Source of the DNA: Galbula dea
Lineage: Eukaryota; Chordata; Aves; Piciformes; Galbulidae
Length of the DNA stretch: 64,000 bases
Direction: 5' to 3'
Assembly: GCA_013399015.1 (NCBI GenBank)
Contig: VWZX01010817.1
Coordinates: forward strand, 806,001 to 870,000
In this document: positions 14,501 through 28,092 of the stretch, in pieces
Position numbering within the stretch: position 1 is the first letter of the stretch
Layout: each line of letters starts with the position of its first letter
Program-made: the position numbers and the translations under genes
The notes under the pieces: model-generated
Databases searched by the model: none
What the model was told of the DNA's origin: nothing
The model's input: only the letters and a program-made list of their open reading frames with translations

Positions 14501-17500
14501 AAAAAGAGTGTAAGCCAATAAAGTATATTGAATATGCACAATTATGGGGGGGGGGGTAGGGAGAGGGTGGAATAGTAAATTTATTCTACCCCAAACTGCA
14601 GACTTGTGAAAACTGTTTTTAAACCTGCTGCAATGTTAGTAATCTAACTGCTGTTGTCCTCTTTTTCCTGCAAATCATTCCTGCCTATGGCAGAATGAGC
14701 TGGAATCAGTAGTTAAATCCCCTTTAAATAAGCAGCAGTTTCTAAATTGTTTTTGAGCTTAACAAATGGCATGTGGGCCTTTTACAGCTCTCCTGCCTGG
14801 AAGGCATCTTTGGTAGGATAAAATGAACTGTTGCACTGCTATTCCAGGACATCAACAGATCTGTGAGGGCTCCGAATATCACTTTGTAGCAGCTGCCAGG
14901 CTCACATCTGTTACCTGTTGGGGTGATGCTCAACTCTCTGATCTAAACCAGGTGTCAAAGTCAGTGGAATTCAATCTATAATGTATGAACTCCTACCAGG
15001 GCTTAAAAATTGGTGTTTAGATGGAATGCATCTGTTCACTGCCCTTTATCTCTGTCCTTCACAAAAGATCATCAATTCTCAGCTGAAGAGCAGCCTCCAT
15101 GCTTTTATATTTCGTCTTTAGCTCTGCAGGCTGTCAAAGGTTCTCCTGGGAATGACCTTTCCAACTCTTCAGTAATAAAGTTCTGCAGAAAATCACAGTG
15201 CACCCAGAATAACTGCTTCATTTACATGGCAATACATGGAGCAGCACTTCTGATTCCTAGCTTGTGTACCACGGTGAGTTCTTTTGATTCTGAGTGCTGA
15301 AATGGCTGAGTATATGCACAGCAAGGCAGATGGGATTGATACATTAGAGTTCAGTAGGTTATCATTACTGTAGGAACAGGTAATGACATATATTCTAATT
15401 AGAAAAAATACTCAGTGGTTAGAGTGAATTAAAGGCTAGAGCTTATTTGACCCCAATCAGTACAAATGAGGACACAGTGCTTCATCATGCAGACAGCACC
15501 AATAGCATCAGGGTTCAAAAGCCATCTGTTCTTTCCAGCCTTTAAAAGAAATGTGCTCAAGGGTGTTTCTAGGACTGTTGTGTTTTAGACTTTGGTCTTT
15601 TCATGCAAATGGGAGGGAGTTGGGCTTCTTGAGGCCAATTACTTTAATTCCTATTTAAGTCATTGTAGTGCTTGGGAAAACTTCAGCATGCTGGCAGAAT
15701 TGGTGACGCGATGATGCCTCCATGCTGCCTGTGTCTGGCCTGAGAGGTGTAGATCACACATTAAAATACAAACTCCATCTCCTGGTCAGCTCTGCTTTGG
15801 GGACATACACAGGTTTGCAAATCATAGTACAAAGAGCTAACAAACAATCAGGTTACTGGCTGCTGTCGTTTTTGGTTTTTTTTTTAATAGTTTCTAAGAT
15901 TCTTACATAGCTCAAATAAAACTAAGCTTGAATTTATCTAATTGAATTAAACATTAATAAAAGATATCCGAGCACATTTCCTAGCACTAGGTTGCTATCA
16001 GAAACTGCTATCTATGAGCTACATATTTTTAACCTCAAACCACTCAAATATAGCTGAATTATGTGAGTAGAAAACAGCACTTTGTGTATCTGCAAACATG
16101 GGGCAAGAAGCTCAGACTTCTCATCAATGTGTTAGCTGGAAGTTTTCCCTAAGTTTTATTTTATATTCACTTGCAAATAATAGAAATAATGGTTCATTCC
16201 CATGGAATGCACCAGTTTTCATTTCTCGAACCAATTGATTTGTTTTGGTGGTCCTGGATTTGAACAGTTATCAAGATTTTAGTTTCCCCTTTGATCTCAT
16301 ATTTCTAGTCTTTTTTGCAAGTGTAAGGACTAGAAAAGTGTGTTTAAGCCATTTAAGAAGAGATGCTTAGGCATTGGAGCATAATTTCAAGGCAATGGAA
16401 AAGCTGATGGAGGTGTTTTAGATCAGCTACAGCAGGTGCAGAAAGAGGGAAAGCATGTCTAAAACAGCTGGATAAATAAGAGAAAGGGTTCACAACGGAC
16501 CAGAGAAAAGAGAGTGTTTAAAGTTGTACTCATCTGCCTATTTAGTCCCCTCACATCTTCCAGGGGATAGTGTGCTATTGCACACTAGTTCTACTAATCT
16601 TTTATCAAAGAGCAAAGCAGCCTGGGGATCTTTGTGTCTAGCTGTGAGAGGATGTAAGATCAGGTACGTGAGGATGAACTGTCACTAGCTACTCACAGCT
16701 TGACTCCCACAGGGTCCTGAAAAAATGAAAGTGAGTATTAAAGTGCATTACAGTCTTGCAGTGGCTTTTGCAAGTTGACCTTAGAGTATTTAACTTTCTT
16801 TTATGAAAATGTGCAATTAACAGTCAAGGTCTTAAACATAATTATAGCCTTTGTGGTTAAAATATTTCACTTAAGGATGAAGTCCTTTATTTCTAATGGA
16901 AGTTATTTCAGGAAGAATATATATATATGTACACACAAAAGCCTGACTTAAACTTACTGTAAATTATTTGATAAAGAAATTTTCATATAAGCAGCTGAAA
17001 AATAGGGGTTTTAGGAATTTATATCTTAGTTTAGACTATCAGGAAGCTCAAAAAATATCAATCCTGTGCCTACTTAGCTCAAAAAATGATGTTAATTCAA
17101 TTAGTAAAACCAGAATTTAACCTGAGTAAATGTAGCAGTCTAATTACCATCTACCCTGAAAAAACACCCCACTAATTATTTTAGTTCTTGTCAGTCTTTC
17201 AGAGTCTTGGCATTCCTAGTAGCAGAAGACAAATCCCCTGTGACACGCTGCAGGAACTTTATTCACAGCAGCAATCCTTGTGCATAAACTTATCTTCTCC
17301 CATGGGACCTGACCCAGGGAGGAAGCAAGGCACACACCTCAGGAAAGCTGCTCTGATGCAGGAGGTTTACTAGAATGTGAGCATTGCATTGAAAGAGAGC
17401 TCTAGAGTCATGTCATTCCTCACTGCTTACAGTGGATGAACTGTGTAACCTTGCATTTGTAAATTCAGGTCTTCTTGTTCGCAGTATAGCTTTGGATTTC

Positions 17501-17591
17501 TGGGTATTGTATGTGCATGGCAATTGTGCAGTGAGGGCTCATGCAAAATATAAGTACTGTATTCTAAGTAAAATTAAAATGTCTAGTTATA
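11572..17591. other. Intergenic, no gene seen
   Basis: No gene or interspersed repeat was recognised. Local features are a G-run with quadruplex potential (14546-14567), a 14-bp exact direct repeat (AAAGTCTGTTTGAA at 14116-14129 and 14145-14158) and a small AT dinucleotide run at about 16918-16929. Confidence 0.55.
14546..14567 (+). repeat. G-run with G-quadruplex potential
   Basis: Eleven consecutive G (14546-14556) are followed by TA, GGG, AGA and GGG. This satisfies the G3+N1-7 pattern when the long run supplies two tracts. The run is also a slippage-prone homopolymer, so its exact length is uncertain. Confidence 0.6.
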
Positions 17592-18181
17592 TCTGGGATG
17601 TATTAGAAGGGGTGTGGTCAGTAGGTCGAGAGAGGTGGTTCTGCCCCTTTACTCTGCCCTGGTGAGGCCACATCTGGAATATTGTGTCCCGTTCTGGGCC
17701 CATTAGTGGAAGAAGGATAAGGAACTGCTTGAAAGAGTCCAGCACAGAGCCACAAAGATGATGAAGGGGCTGGAACATCTTCCTTATGAGGAAAGGCTGA
17801 GGAAGCTGGGTCTCTTTAGCTCAGAGAAGAGGAGACTAAGGAGTGGCCTCGTCTATGCTTTTAAATATGTGAAGGGTGTGTGTTGGGAGGATGGGGTCAG
17901 GCTCTTCTCAGTGAAGCCCAGTGAGAGGACAAGAGGCAATGGCTGCAAGCTGAAGCATAGGAGGTTCCATGTGAATACACATAGGATTTTTTTCCCAGTT
18001 CAGGTGCCAGAGCACTGGCACAGACTGGCCAGAGAGGCTGTGGAGTCCTTCTCTGGAGATATTCAAAACCCATCTGGACGCGCTTCTTTGTGACCTGGTC
18101 TAGGGAATCCTGCTGTGGCAGGGGGGTTGGACTAGATGATCTTTTGAGGTCCTTTCCAGCTCTTAAAGTTCTGTGATTCTG
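17592..18181 (+). mobile_element. CR1 LINE, reverse-transcriptase tail plus 3' UTR
   Basis: About 590 bases of CR1 on the plus strand. The 5' part still translates as the CR1 reverse-transcriptase C-terminal region (17758-18093 includes the family's EHLPYEERLRKLGLFS-type segment). It is followed by the 3' untranslated block containing GGCAGGGGGGTTGGACTAG and the terminal TTCTGTGATTCT. It is 5'-truncated. It shares the diagnostic CTAGGGAATCCTGCTGTGGC block with the copies at 27463, 34674 and 60359, so these four form one subfamily here. Confidence 0.96.
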
Positions 18182-21100
18182 ATATCTCTCCTGAAAAATA
18201 ATTTTTAAAAGATGTATATATTATTATCCATATTCCACTTGTGTTAGAAGGGGAAAAAGAAATCCAGTGAGGGAGACTTTGTCATAAATTCTATATGTGG
18301 AAGAGAAGTTCTCAGGTAATGTATAATATTGCTTACCAGATTAGTTAATATTACTAATAGACTTAACAATAGTACTAGTAGGCTATTAGTAGTTAGACTT
18401 TATACATTAATAAAAGAATAGCCTATTTAAATTGGTTAAATATGACAAATTTGTAATTTTTGCTTTTTATACTTCAAGCAACTTAACAGAAATACAAATA
18501 AGTAAAAATACAACCAGTACTCCATTAAAGAATTGACAATGTCCACAATGCAAACTGAAGAGTATTTGCTTGTTGTATGCAAAAGGAACCTCTCACTGCT
18601 ACAACATTCGTGGGGCATTAATTCCAAAAATAGGGAAATAACCTTGGAATAAGCTTTCCCTATTAAAGCAGCTTTCTTTCGGTGATAAATATTGGCAAAA
18701 AGGCTTATGATAAACACAGTTTTAATATTTAATGGTATATAACAATGCATAATGTATCCAAATTCCAAGTATATTGTAAACATGCTCTGGAAAGGCAAAG
18801 AATTTTTTTAGTTTCTTTTTTTTTAAAATTTAATTCTACACTGTGCAGCAATTTAATCCTAAAAGGATTAGCTAAATTGGAGTTTAGATTCCTTACCACT
18901 TAGTTTATTTTTTTTTAAATTTATAGATTGCTGATGCTTACATCTTTTTGGTAGAGAGGTCTCACTTCCTCAGACTATTTTTCACACCCTTGGACCCTGC
19001 CCTCCCTAGGCAGCTGTACAGAAACTTAAGAATTTACAAATGGTTGCTAAAGTTGGATCTGGATCCATTCCAGTGTGGAAAAAAACATTAAACTGAACTG
19101 GTTCTGCTTACTAGAGCTGTACTCAAGGTCAAAATGCTCAAGAGAAGGAATGTTTAAGTCACAGCCTCAATTTTAAAGAGATTAGAAACAAATAATACAA
19201 TTTCATATTAGGTAACTGTTTAAATTCTGTCAGCTTACAATGATGCAGAGGACTGAAAGTTTGATAGGACAATAGCAGGTTTCCCCTTGGCTTCTTGACT
19301 TCACTCCTTCACCTCTAACTTCTAACCTGTTGAGTGTTTTAACGAAACAAAGTTAAAAAGTCACTGCCTCCTATGGGATTCAAGTATTCAAATAAAATGT
19401 CACCTTTCTGTTTCTTTTTGCCTTGTCTGCAAGCAACTCAGGCAATATGCTATTGATGTGTCTAATACTTGATAGCAATAGAAGATAGGAGTCAGGATTT
19501 TGGTAGTTTTTTAATGTCACATTTTGCTTTTTATTCATTGACACCTCAGTAACACTAGTAAATAGGGCCCAAAACCTGAGAAATTAATGTATCAACCCTT
19601 AAACCACTTTGATATGGGATGTGAGATCTGTATTTCCAATAGACATTTTAATGCTAAATGCTTCCATTTCTGGGTGAGCAGCTTGGTAGACTTTGGTCTA
19701 GGGCATCTTGGGTGCAAAACACTTGCATGTTCCATTATTGCTATGGGTGTACAGAGCACTTCTCCAAGATAAATCTAGTGTCTGAAGCTCATCATCCACA
19801 AATGTAGAATGATTTTGAAGATTTGACTTTGTGGCTTACTCAAGTTCATACACCAGTTTCATGAAACAGTGGAAATAGGGTGCAAAATTCTAGACCCCAG
19901 CTCTGCAGCCTTAACTCCTATGTACAACAGAAGTGTGGGCCATTAATGTGACTGAGAAAAGAATTGTTTTTAAAAGTGAGAAAAAAGATGCAACTAAACA
20001 GTGTATTCTGCATACTGCTTGACCATATCTTCTTGAGGGAGTATTGTGTCAATAGAAAACCTTTTATCTAGGATGGTAATCACCATATCACATAACTTCT
20101 GGTGTCAACTGAACAATGCAGTGAGTTTAATTCTGAATTACTCTGCTCTGAGCTAAAGAATCAGAATTTTAGCCTTACTTTTAGGCTTTCTTGAACTGCT
20201 TGGATTAGGGTCTTGACAGGTGCCTGTTGGCCTTTCTGTTCTGCTCCCAGAAGCATTGAAGTCACATGTGAAAGGGAACAACAGATCAATTAATGAGGGT
20301 AATCAGTAGTGTACTCTTTTCTGCTAGTCCTTAAAGGTTATTGTGAGAGCACAGAAGCATTGATTTACAAAGTTGCAGGATCATTTTGCACAGAGCCTTT
20401 TGTTGTTGTTGCTTTCTGATCATCAGCTCCATCTTGATATTCTACTGATGGATTTGACCACATCAGGAATAGCTTTATGGGTTATGTCCACATGTTAAAA
20501 CTGAGGAGGGCAAGAGCAAGCCAGAGAGAAACTTTCTGTTGCTTTGAAAAAAACAGTGATTTAACAGCTTGTTGGATGAACAGAACAACAAAACAACTCA
20601 ATCCCAGAGGTTTTCTGACTAGTTAGAAGTTTTCCATGGTAGTAGGGAACTTTATAAATAGAGTTGAATGTCAGAAACTCTGTGGAAGATGAAATCACTT
20701 AGAGGGAATATCTGTTAAATTACAACTAATTAATTAAATAGGTCTTCAACAGCAGATGTCACTGAAGCCTTAAAATTTAAGAGAGGATTTCAGAAGATAG
20801 AGGAACTGAAACAAGTGAGCCTTAGTGTTACTTTAACCTTGAACATACTTAGTATGTATATTACTTTTATTACTCTGAGAGTCTCATCTCTAAAGGATGC
20901 AATACATTATATGCTTAATTGCACTTGTTACTGTTATATTTGACTCCAGCTTCACTAATTTATGCCTCTGTTTAATTTTTTCTTTAAAATTACCTTTCAC
21001 ATTGATAGCTCAATTTTATCAGCAATAATATATGTATGAGGTATTAGGATAAATATTATTCATATTAGCATTTAATCTCCAGCCCCTGATTAGACTTTGC

Positions 21101-24100
21101 CTACTACATACAGCCCTCAGAAAGCAATCTGTTGTTGTAGCCTTTTTAATGTATTTTCTTCACTATCAGTAGTGGTGCTTTTCTCTTCAGAGATCCTAGT
21201 GATGAGCCATGCTTAAAATGCCTCCTGCCTTCAGAGTGAGGATCAGTGAGAAGTGTTGGTTTGCAGGCCTTGGGGCATCTGTATTGATGGCTGGCTCAGC
21301 TGGGAATCTGTTTGGGTCTCCTCTCTTCCCTAATGTGGGTCAGCCGGCGGCTCTGATTTTCTCAGCTACCACAGGCTCAAACGCCTGTGGTTTACAGTCT
21401 TGTGATTATATGACTGGGGCTGACTGCCCCACTGACCTCAATCACTGCAGGACCTAGATCTTCCCTGGCTGAGACAGGGCTGAGAGAAAGGGTGTTGACA
21501 GAGAACCCAGAGAAGGAACATCCTGCATAAAGATATTAGGGATTAGTCTCCATGTTGCGTTAGAGTGACATTAAGCTGCTAAGTTGTCCCACTTTTCAGG
21601 TCTCTTTAATAATGCTGCTTAAAATGGAAGGATGCTTAACATCTGTATTTGTATCAGCCCAAGACAATGGAGTGCATAAACAGTCAAATTGATTTTTCTG
21701 TGCCAGATTTTAACCTTTCCTTATATTCAGCTTGTTTCTTCATCCTTCATTAACATAAAGCAAATGCAGTTCAATTTTCTAATGAGAAATTCACCCAAGT
21801 GTTCTGACTGCTCTAAGATAAAGTGAGTAGACAGTCACAATCAATTAGGACAAGTATGGATAAGCCCTAAAAATACATATGGATGCAGTTATAAAACATC
21901 TGTATCTGGTTATGTATCTTAAAGATTTGCATTTTTAAACACCTTTTGGTTAGGGTGTCAGACACAGTGTTATCCAAGCTGAAACTTTCATGCAGGAAGC
22001 TTAGGGGAATGAATCTACTATTTTTTATTTCAAACCCTGTTGAGGTGATTTGCATAAGAGAAATTAGAAGATGATACAAATGTAACATGCTTTCCCCTTA
22101 AAATGTGCAATGTGAAAAAGGCTAATTTTTTTCTATTGGTTCCATCTGCTTGTGTTAAGCTTCTGAAAAGACAGCAGTAATGTTTCCCAAGCTCTTCTGT
22201 ACTGTTTCCTAATCCAAAATGTCTGGAAGAACCATTATTCATAACAGTAACAAATTCCTGATGTCTAAAAATAACCTGGAGCAAGGTAGGAGAAACACCT
22301 TGTGTTAAAGTCCTAATCTTGAAGTGTATGAATTGCAATCTGTCCAATGTGATAGTGATTATAGTCTGAACCACAAGATAGATATGCTGGATTTAGATGG
22401 GCTGAAGAGAAAATAAACCAAAAAACCCCAAACAGACAAACAAACAAAAACTACAACAAAAGCCTAAGGTTGGCATACACCTCCTTTTCTTCCATGTGAT
22501 CACAACAGGATGTGGCACAGAAACACTCATGTCCTGTAATGTGTTTGCCATCACATGATAAAGTAGATCTCCTCTTCTCTTTTCCTTTTCTCATCACCTG
22601 GCATGGCATGGTTGGCTCTGTCTTTCCTGATAATCATAGTCATGTTGCTTTCTTGCCCAATGCAACATAGGGGAGGCTGAGCTATGCTTGACTAACATAG
22701 ATGAATAATGAATACTGTGCTGAAGATGTTTAGGCTCAATCCCTGTAGGCTTTGTAAACCACTGAAGGAGTTAGTATTGCTCCTGCTTTATAATAAAAAT
22801 TCACAAAAGGACACTCTTCATGATTCACCTTAGAAACTATAGAGCTGCTCTGCCTTGAGAGAGAAAATCTCACATCATTGAGCTGACAGGATTTTCTGGT
22901 ACACACAGAGGCTTTATTTCATACCTTTGCTTTTGGCTAAATGCTTCCACATAATGAAATCTGTAGCTATGATTGCCTCTTGCTTATGAACAGCCACAGA
23001 CCAAGAAGACTCCTTTTAATTCTTAGCTGTGTTCTCCAGGGACTACTCCTAGACAGACTCCATATAAACAAACAAGCAAAAAAATGTTTAGGATTATAGT
23101 ATAATATTAAGTCACAGGCCCTATAAGGCATTGTTGAAGAGTCTCACCATCTCAGTTTGTAGCTTTTTGCTTATTGTTTCAGCTCTACATGGCTCAAGAA
23201 GAAGGAGTATTCTCAGCCACAGAAATAAATGAGATGGGATACAGATGCTGACAAACTATTTAAATGCATCTGTGGAGTAAAATATAAGTTACATACAGAA
23301 ATCATAGTCAGTAAAGAGGTAGTAGGTCACAGTGACAATAGAATTACTGAGGGGAATAAAGAGAAATCACAGGTTATACTGCAGTCGTTGTGTAGGACAG
23401 CAGTAAAAAAAATCCTGACACTAATTGAGTACCAGCAGATGATAAGTAAGTAAAGATTGGAGCACAATGTATGCACCCAGAGGAAGGGATGTGCAATCAT
23501 ATGCTTAGAGTTTCCTGAATAATGAATGCTCAGCCATTTACCTAGTGAATTTCTCAAAACCATTTTCATATGCAGTGTATGTTAACTGATGATAATGGTA
23601 GCAGCTACAGAGGAAGGAGCATCTGAATATACAGTTTTGCCTTGCTGTTGTTATTCTGCATCTGTTTTGGGCAAAAGGCAATCTCAAGAAATTGTTTATG
23701 TTTTCCAAATAAAACACATTCATTAAAGTACGTATTGATTGCTGACAAAGCCCATTTCAGAACTGATCTGAGTGGTGTTATGTCCAGCTGTGCTATAAAG
23801 GATTGTACCAGATTGCTAATTGGCCAAGAAGAGAAGCTGTGGCAGCCAGAACAGCCGCCAGGGTCTGCAATGCTTGTTTTGAGCCCTGCCTCAGTTCCCA
23901 GCACTGCAGAACACTTCTCCAAAGCAAGGATGCTTTGCCTGTCCTAAATTTAATCTAGTGGAAAAAAATCTTTTAGATTATTGCTCTGTCCTTTACTGAC
24001 CCTCAGCTCTTACCAGTAGGTCTTGGTGCCAGTATCTTAATTTTTCATTTTCTGCTGCTTGCTTTAACAATGTGTTCTTTGGCAGTCAGCCACATCTACA

Positions 24101-25207
24101 GCACTCTACTATTAAAATGTCTGCTCTCTGCTGCAGCTGTCCATTTACTTTATGAACTGATCAGCCAGTAAAATGTAATTTAAGAGCCTAGGAATAAGTC
24201 ATAGTTGAGGGCACAAAGTACCAGCTGATCTGCTGTATAAACTCCTGTCCTTCAGAGATTTTTGAACCTGTCATACTACATGGTTGGGTTTTGTTGTTCT
24301 TGTTTGGTTTTTGTGGTTGTTGGGTTTTGTTTGGTTGGGGTTTTTTTATTAGTGCACAATGTGAAAAGAATGACTTGAGGTGCTGCCCATAGTGGGTGAA
24401 TAAAACCAATACTGCCCTTGTGGTAATACTCTTGACACCAGGAGCACTCAGGAGTGACACAGTTGTCAAAGTGAACATAGTGCATAATTCTTTCCCACTT
24501 AAACATTATTACAAGTCTAGAGGGCAGGATAATTTGAATTTGTGGTAGCATGAGCCTTAACATTTAAACAGAGCAAAGATGATCCTGTATTTTTTCTTGT
24601 AATCAGTGAGGTCTCATCAGCTGGATTTTTAAGTAGGACACATTTCATAAAATGTCCTATTTGCCTGTAACAATGTTTAGTGAGAGAGATGGTGGGAGGG
24701 TGGCTTACTGAACTAACGAAAACAACAACACCTGCTGATACAACCCAAGATCTGTGCTGACATCATGTCTGGTAAACAAGGGAGGAATGGAACCAGAAAT
24801 AAATGGATCATAATTGATGTGCTGGTAATTAGAACTAGCTAACAGGCAGGGTAATGGGGGGATGACTCTGCTCCTTATGTTTTTTGAATTCATTAAAAAG
24901 TGTGGGAAGTGGCTGTGGAGAAAAGCTAGGAGGACGGAAGGAATTTTTCTGTCATCTTTGCCATCTTTTGTATCCCTGGGATTTGGAGCTGTCCACTTGC
25001 TTCCCCCCACACCCTCCTCAAAAATGCATCATTTCTGTCCCTGATCCAGGGATCTACACTGATTAGATAAACCAGAAGTAAGGAATATAGAGATTCTGGT
25101 CTCACCTCCACCAGCAAAGAAAACCTGGGAATACCTTTTTTTCCTTCTCTGCCTTATTTTAATTCTCTCATTTATTACTTTAAAAAAAATCAGCATTAAC
25201 AAGACGT
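18182..25207. other. Intergenic, no gene seen
   Basis: Seven kilobases without a recognisable gene or CR1. Frames such as 18436-18798 (minus, 120 codons) are very AT-rich and match no known family. GT-rich low-complexity sequence lies at about 24282-24350 and A/C-rich sequence at about 22414-22460. A short GC-richer patch with a hairpin lies near 21340-21400. Confidence 0.55.
21368..21391. repeat. 9-bp GC-rich inverted repeat
   Basis: ACCACAGGC (21368-21376) pairs perfectly with GCCTGTGGT (21383-21391) around the loop TCAAAC. It sits in a patch more GC-rich than its surroundings. Its function is unknown and chance is plausible. Confidence 0.75.
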
Positions 25208-25742
25208 GACCTTGTGAGGCCCCACATGGAATAGTGTGTCTAGTTCTGGAGCCCCTATTACAAGAGGGATATGGGGGTGCTGGAGAGAGTCCAGAGAAGG
25301 GCCACGAGAATGATCAGAGGACTGGAGCACCTCTCCTACGAGGACAGACTGAGAGAGTTGGGGTTGTTCAGTCTAGAGGAAAGAAGGCTTCAAGGATACT
25401 TTATTGTGGCCTTCCAGTATCTGAAGGGGGCCTGCAAGAAAGCTTGTGAGGGACTTTTTAGGATGGTAGGTAGTAATAGAACCAGGGGAAATGGATGCAA
25501 ACTAAAGGAGGGTAGATTTAGATCAGATATTAGAAGGAAGCTCTTCACTGTTAGGGTGGTGAGACAGTGGAACAGGTTGCCCAGAGAGGTTGTGAAAGCC
25601 TCATCCCTGGAAGTTTTTAAGTCCAGGCTGGATGGGGCTCTGGGCAACCTGATCTAGTGGATGGTGTCCCTGCCAGGTAGTGGGGTTGGAGCTAGATGAT
25701 CTTTAAGGTCCTTTCCAACTCTGGTAATTCTGTGATTCTGTA
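25208..25742 (+). mobile_element. CR1 LINE, reverse-transcriptase tail plus 3' UTR
   Basis: A plus-strand CR1 of about 535 bases. An open 128-codon frame (25271-25657) encodes the CR1 reverse-transcriptase C-terminus (EHLSYEDRLRELGLFS-like). It is followed by the 3' UTR with GGTTGGAGCTAGATGATC and the terminal TTCTGTGATTCTGT. The block about CTGGGCAACCTGATCTAGTG marks a subfamily shared with the minus-strand copy at 55112. It is 5'-truncated. Confidence 0.96.
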
Positions 25743-27462
25743 ACATATTCTGTCTCAATATTTCTATAAGCTGATGCCCTGTAAAGCAGTTAAAAGCAAT
25801 TACTGAAATGGCTCTGTGATAGTGTACATTTGCCAAGTTTCTGAGGAGCCAATGGGACTGAGTGCTTGAATTCATTCCTCTAGTAACAACCGGCAAGGTG
25901 TATACATATAAATATATAATATATATATTTATCTGCATATAAATGGATTTCAAAATCAAAGCATAACAATGAATGATAAAAAGAAGCATAAAAGAAAAAT
26001 ATGGATCTAGTTTATACTAAAGTTAGGTACAAACAAGAAAGAATCAGACCTGTAATAAAGACACTTTTCCTCCCTCAGTATGAAAAGAAACATCTTAGTA
26101 GAAAGATCTCTAGTGTATTCCTTCCTTTCTCATTCTTCTCCCAGTTTGTTTGTAAGCTGATCAATACAGACTTTACTATGCTAATCAAAATAGTCTCCTG
26201 TTGTTGGCTGCATTTTGATATGAAAATGCATTCTGACTTGTATGTATTATTTTATAGAACTGAGGTGCTGCAGGGCAAATTCTCACTTCTCTGTTCTTTC
26301 TGTTTACTTATGTGGACTGATGAACTTTTGGCAGTAGCTTCATTCCCTCTTGGCAGTGGCCAAAGACGACCTAATATAGAGCATTAAACATATCATTAGC
26401 TTTTGAATCAGTAAATTTCATAAGAAATTACATGCTCTACAAAGACAGAGGTAATGGATAATATGATCTTTATCTCAAAGGAGCAGTAAAGGGAATATAG
26501 TGAGATTCAATTTGCAGGCACCAACTAGGTCACATCTCAGTGAAGACTTATTTCTGACAGACAATATGGTCTGGTGGCTATTAAAAGAATCACAGAGTGA
26601 ATTTTAATACTAGTCTAGTCCTCAGTGATCAAACTTCCAGTGGAAACTGGTATTCTCAGTGGTTGTCAATATTTCTGTCTTGTGACCTTGTGCTCTTCAT
26701 TCTATAAAACCAAATGTTTTGTTAATTTCACAAAAAGGCCATAGACTAATTGAATCTTGAAGTGTCTTTTCCTCTGATGAAGATTTCTTGGTTTGGGCAA
26801 TACATTCCTTAAAGCTGTTTCTAAGTGGTGTATAAACAGAGGATTTGAGTTTTATGTTTCTTAATCTGATACCTTTAGTATCATAGCTTTCTAAAGTTGT
26901 GAGAGGCCCAAACCATCTTCTGCTGAATTATTAATCATGGAAAGATCTGAAAAGATCCATCAATATATCTATGGCTTGTTTTACTTTCAAATTAACTTTT
27001 AATGTTAGAGTTGCTGTTTGTCAATAGCTGTGGACCCCTTTAGTAAGTATTGGTGCATGAATATATCGACATACTTTTGGGCAACAACTTGGTGAAGGAA
27101 GAAGGCAGCTGAGTGATTTTTATGATCTTTGACAGTACTAAGAGACTAGGCACATTTTTTAAGAAAAAAGACCTGTTGAGGATGTATGAAAAATTATAAT
27201 GTCTTCCAATATGCCCCTAACCAAAATCCTGAAGTTTAAAATTTATTTGTGACCACATTAATTTAAGCAATAATTCTGTAGATTCGTTGTTCTTAAGCCA
27301 AAAACTCATGAGGATGGTAAACGTTAGCACATCTATCATGAATCTAGAGAAAGCATGTGTATATAGTGAATTCATTTAAATTATATTTGAAATAAAATAC
27401 TACCTAAGCTAACACTGAATCTATAAGGTGTAACTGGAGGAGCAGGACAGAAGTAGAAGTGT
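25743..27462. other. Intergenic, no gene seen
   Basis: AT-rich DNA with a TATA-type low-complexity patch at about 25900-25935. The 128-codon frame at 26001-26387 has no recognisable domain. Confidence 0.5.
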
Positions 27463-28092
27463 CACAGAATCACAGAATGCTAGGAGTTGGAAGGGACCTC
27501 GAAAGATCATCTAGTCCAACCCCCTTGCCACAGCAGGATTCCTTAGACAAAGTCACACAGAAGTGCATCCGGGCAGGTTTTGAGTATCTCCTGAGAAGGA
27601 GACTCCACAGCCTCTCTGGCCAGTCTGTGCCAGTGCTCCATCACCCTCACTGTCAAAAAATTTTTCTTGTATTTATGTGGAACCTCCTATGCTTCAGCTT
27701 ACAGCCATTGCCCCTTGTCTTGTCACAGAGCTTCACTGAGAAGAGCCTGAACCCATCCTCCCGACACACACCCTTCACATATTTAAAAGCATAGATGTGG
27801 TCACCCCTTAGTCTCCGCTTCTGCAAGCTAAAGAGACCCAGCTCCCTCAGCCTTTCCTCAGAAGGAAGATGTTCCAGCCCCTTCATCATCTTTGTGGCTC
27901 TGTGCTGGACTCTTCCAAGCAGTTCCCTATCCTTCTTCAACTGAGGAGCCCAGAACTGGACACAATGTTCCAGATGTGGCCTCACCAGGGTAGAGTAGAG
28001 GGGGAGAAGAACCTCTCTTGACCTAATAACCACACCCTTTCCAATACACCCCAGAATCCCATTTGCCCTCCTAGCCACAAGAGCATGCTTAA
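27463..28092 (-). mobile_element. CR1 LINE, reverse-transcriptase tail plus 3' UTR
   Basis: A minus-strand CR1 of about 630 bases whose 3' terminus is at 27463. The minus-strand frame 28096-27653 (147 codons) translates as CR1 reverse transcriptase, with ANGILGCI near its start and EHLPSEERLRELGLFS further on. It aligns along nearly its whole length with the inverted copy at 17592-18181. Confidence 0.96.

Noticed and set aside
18436..18798. 120-codon minus-strand frame
   Set aside because: AT-rich, with Phe/Leu/Tyr-rich translation, no recognisable domain, no splice or promoter context.
25271..25657. 128-codon plus-strand open frame
   Set aside because: It is the reverse-transcriptase tail of a truncated CR1, not a host gene. 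The same applies to 27653-28096 (minus), 36301-36765 (plus) and 61667-62185 (minus).
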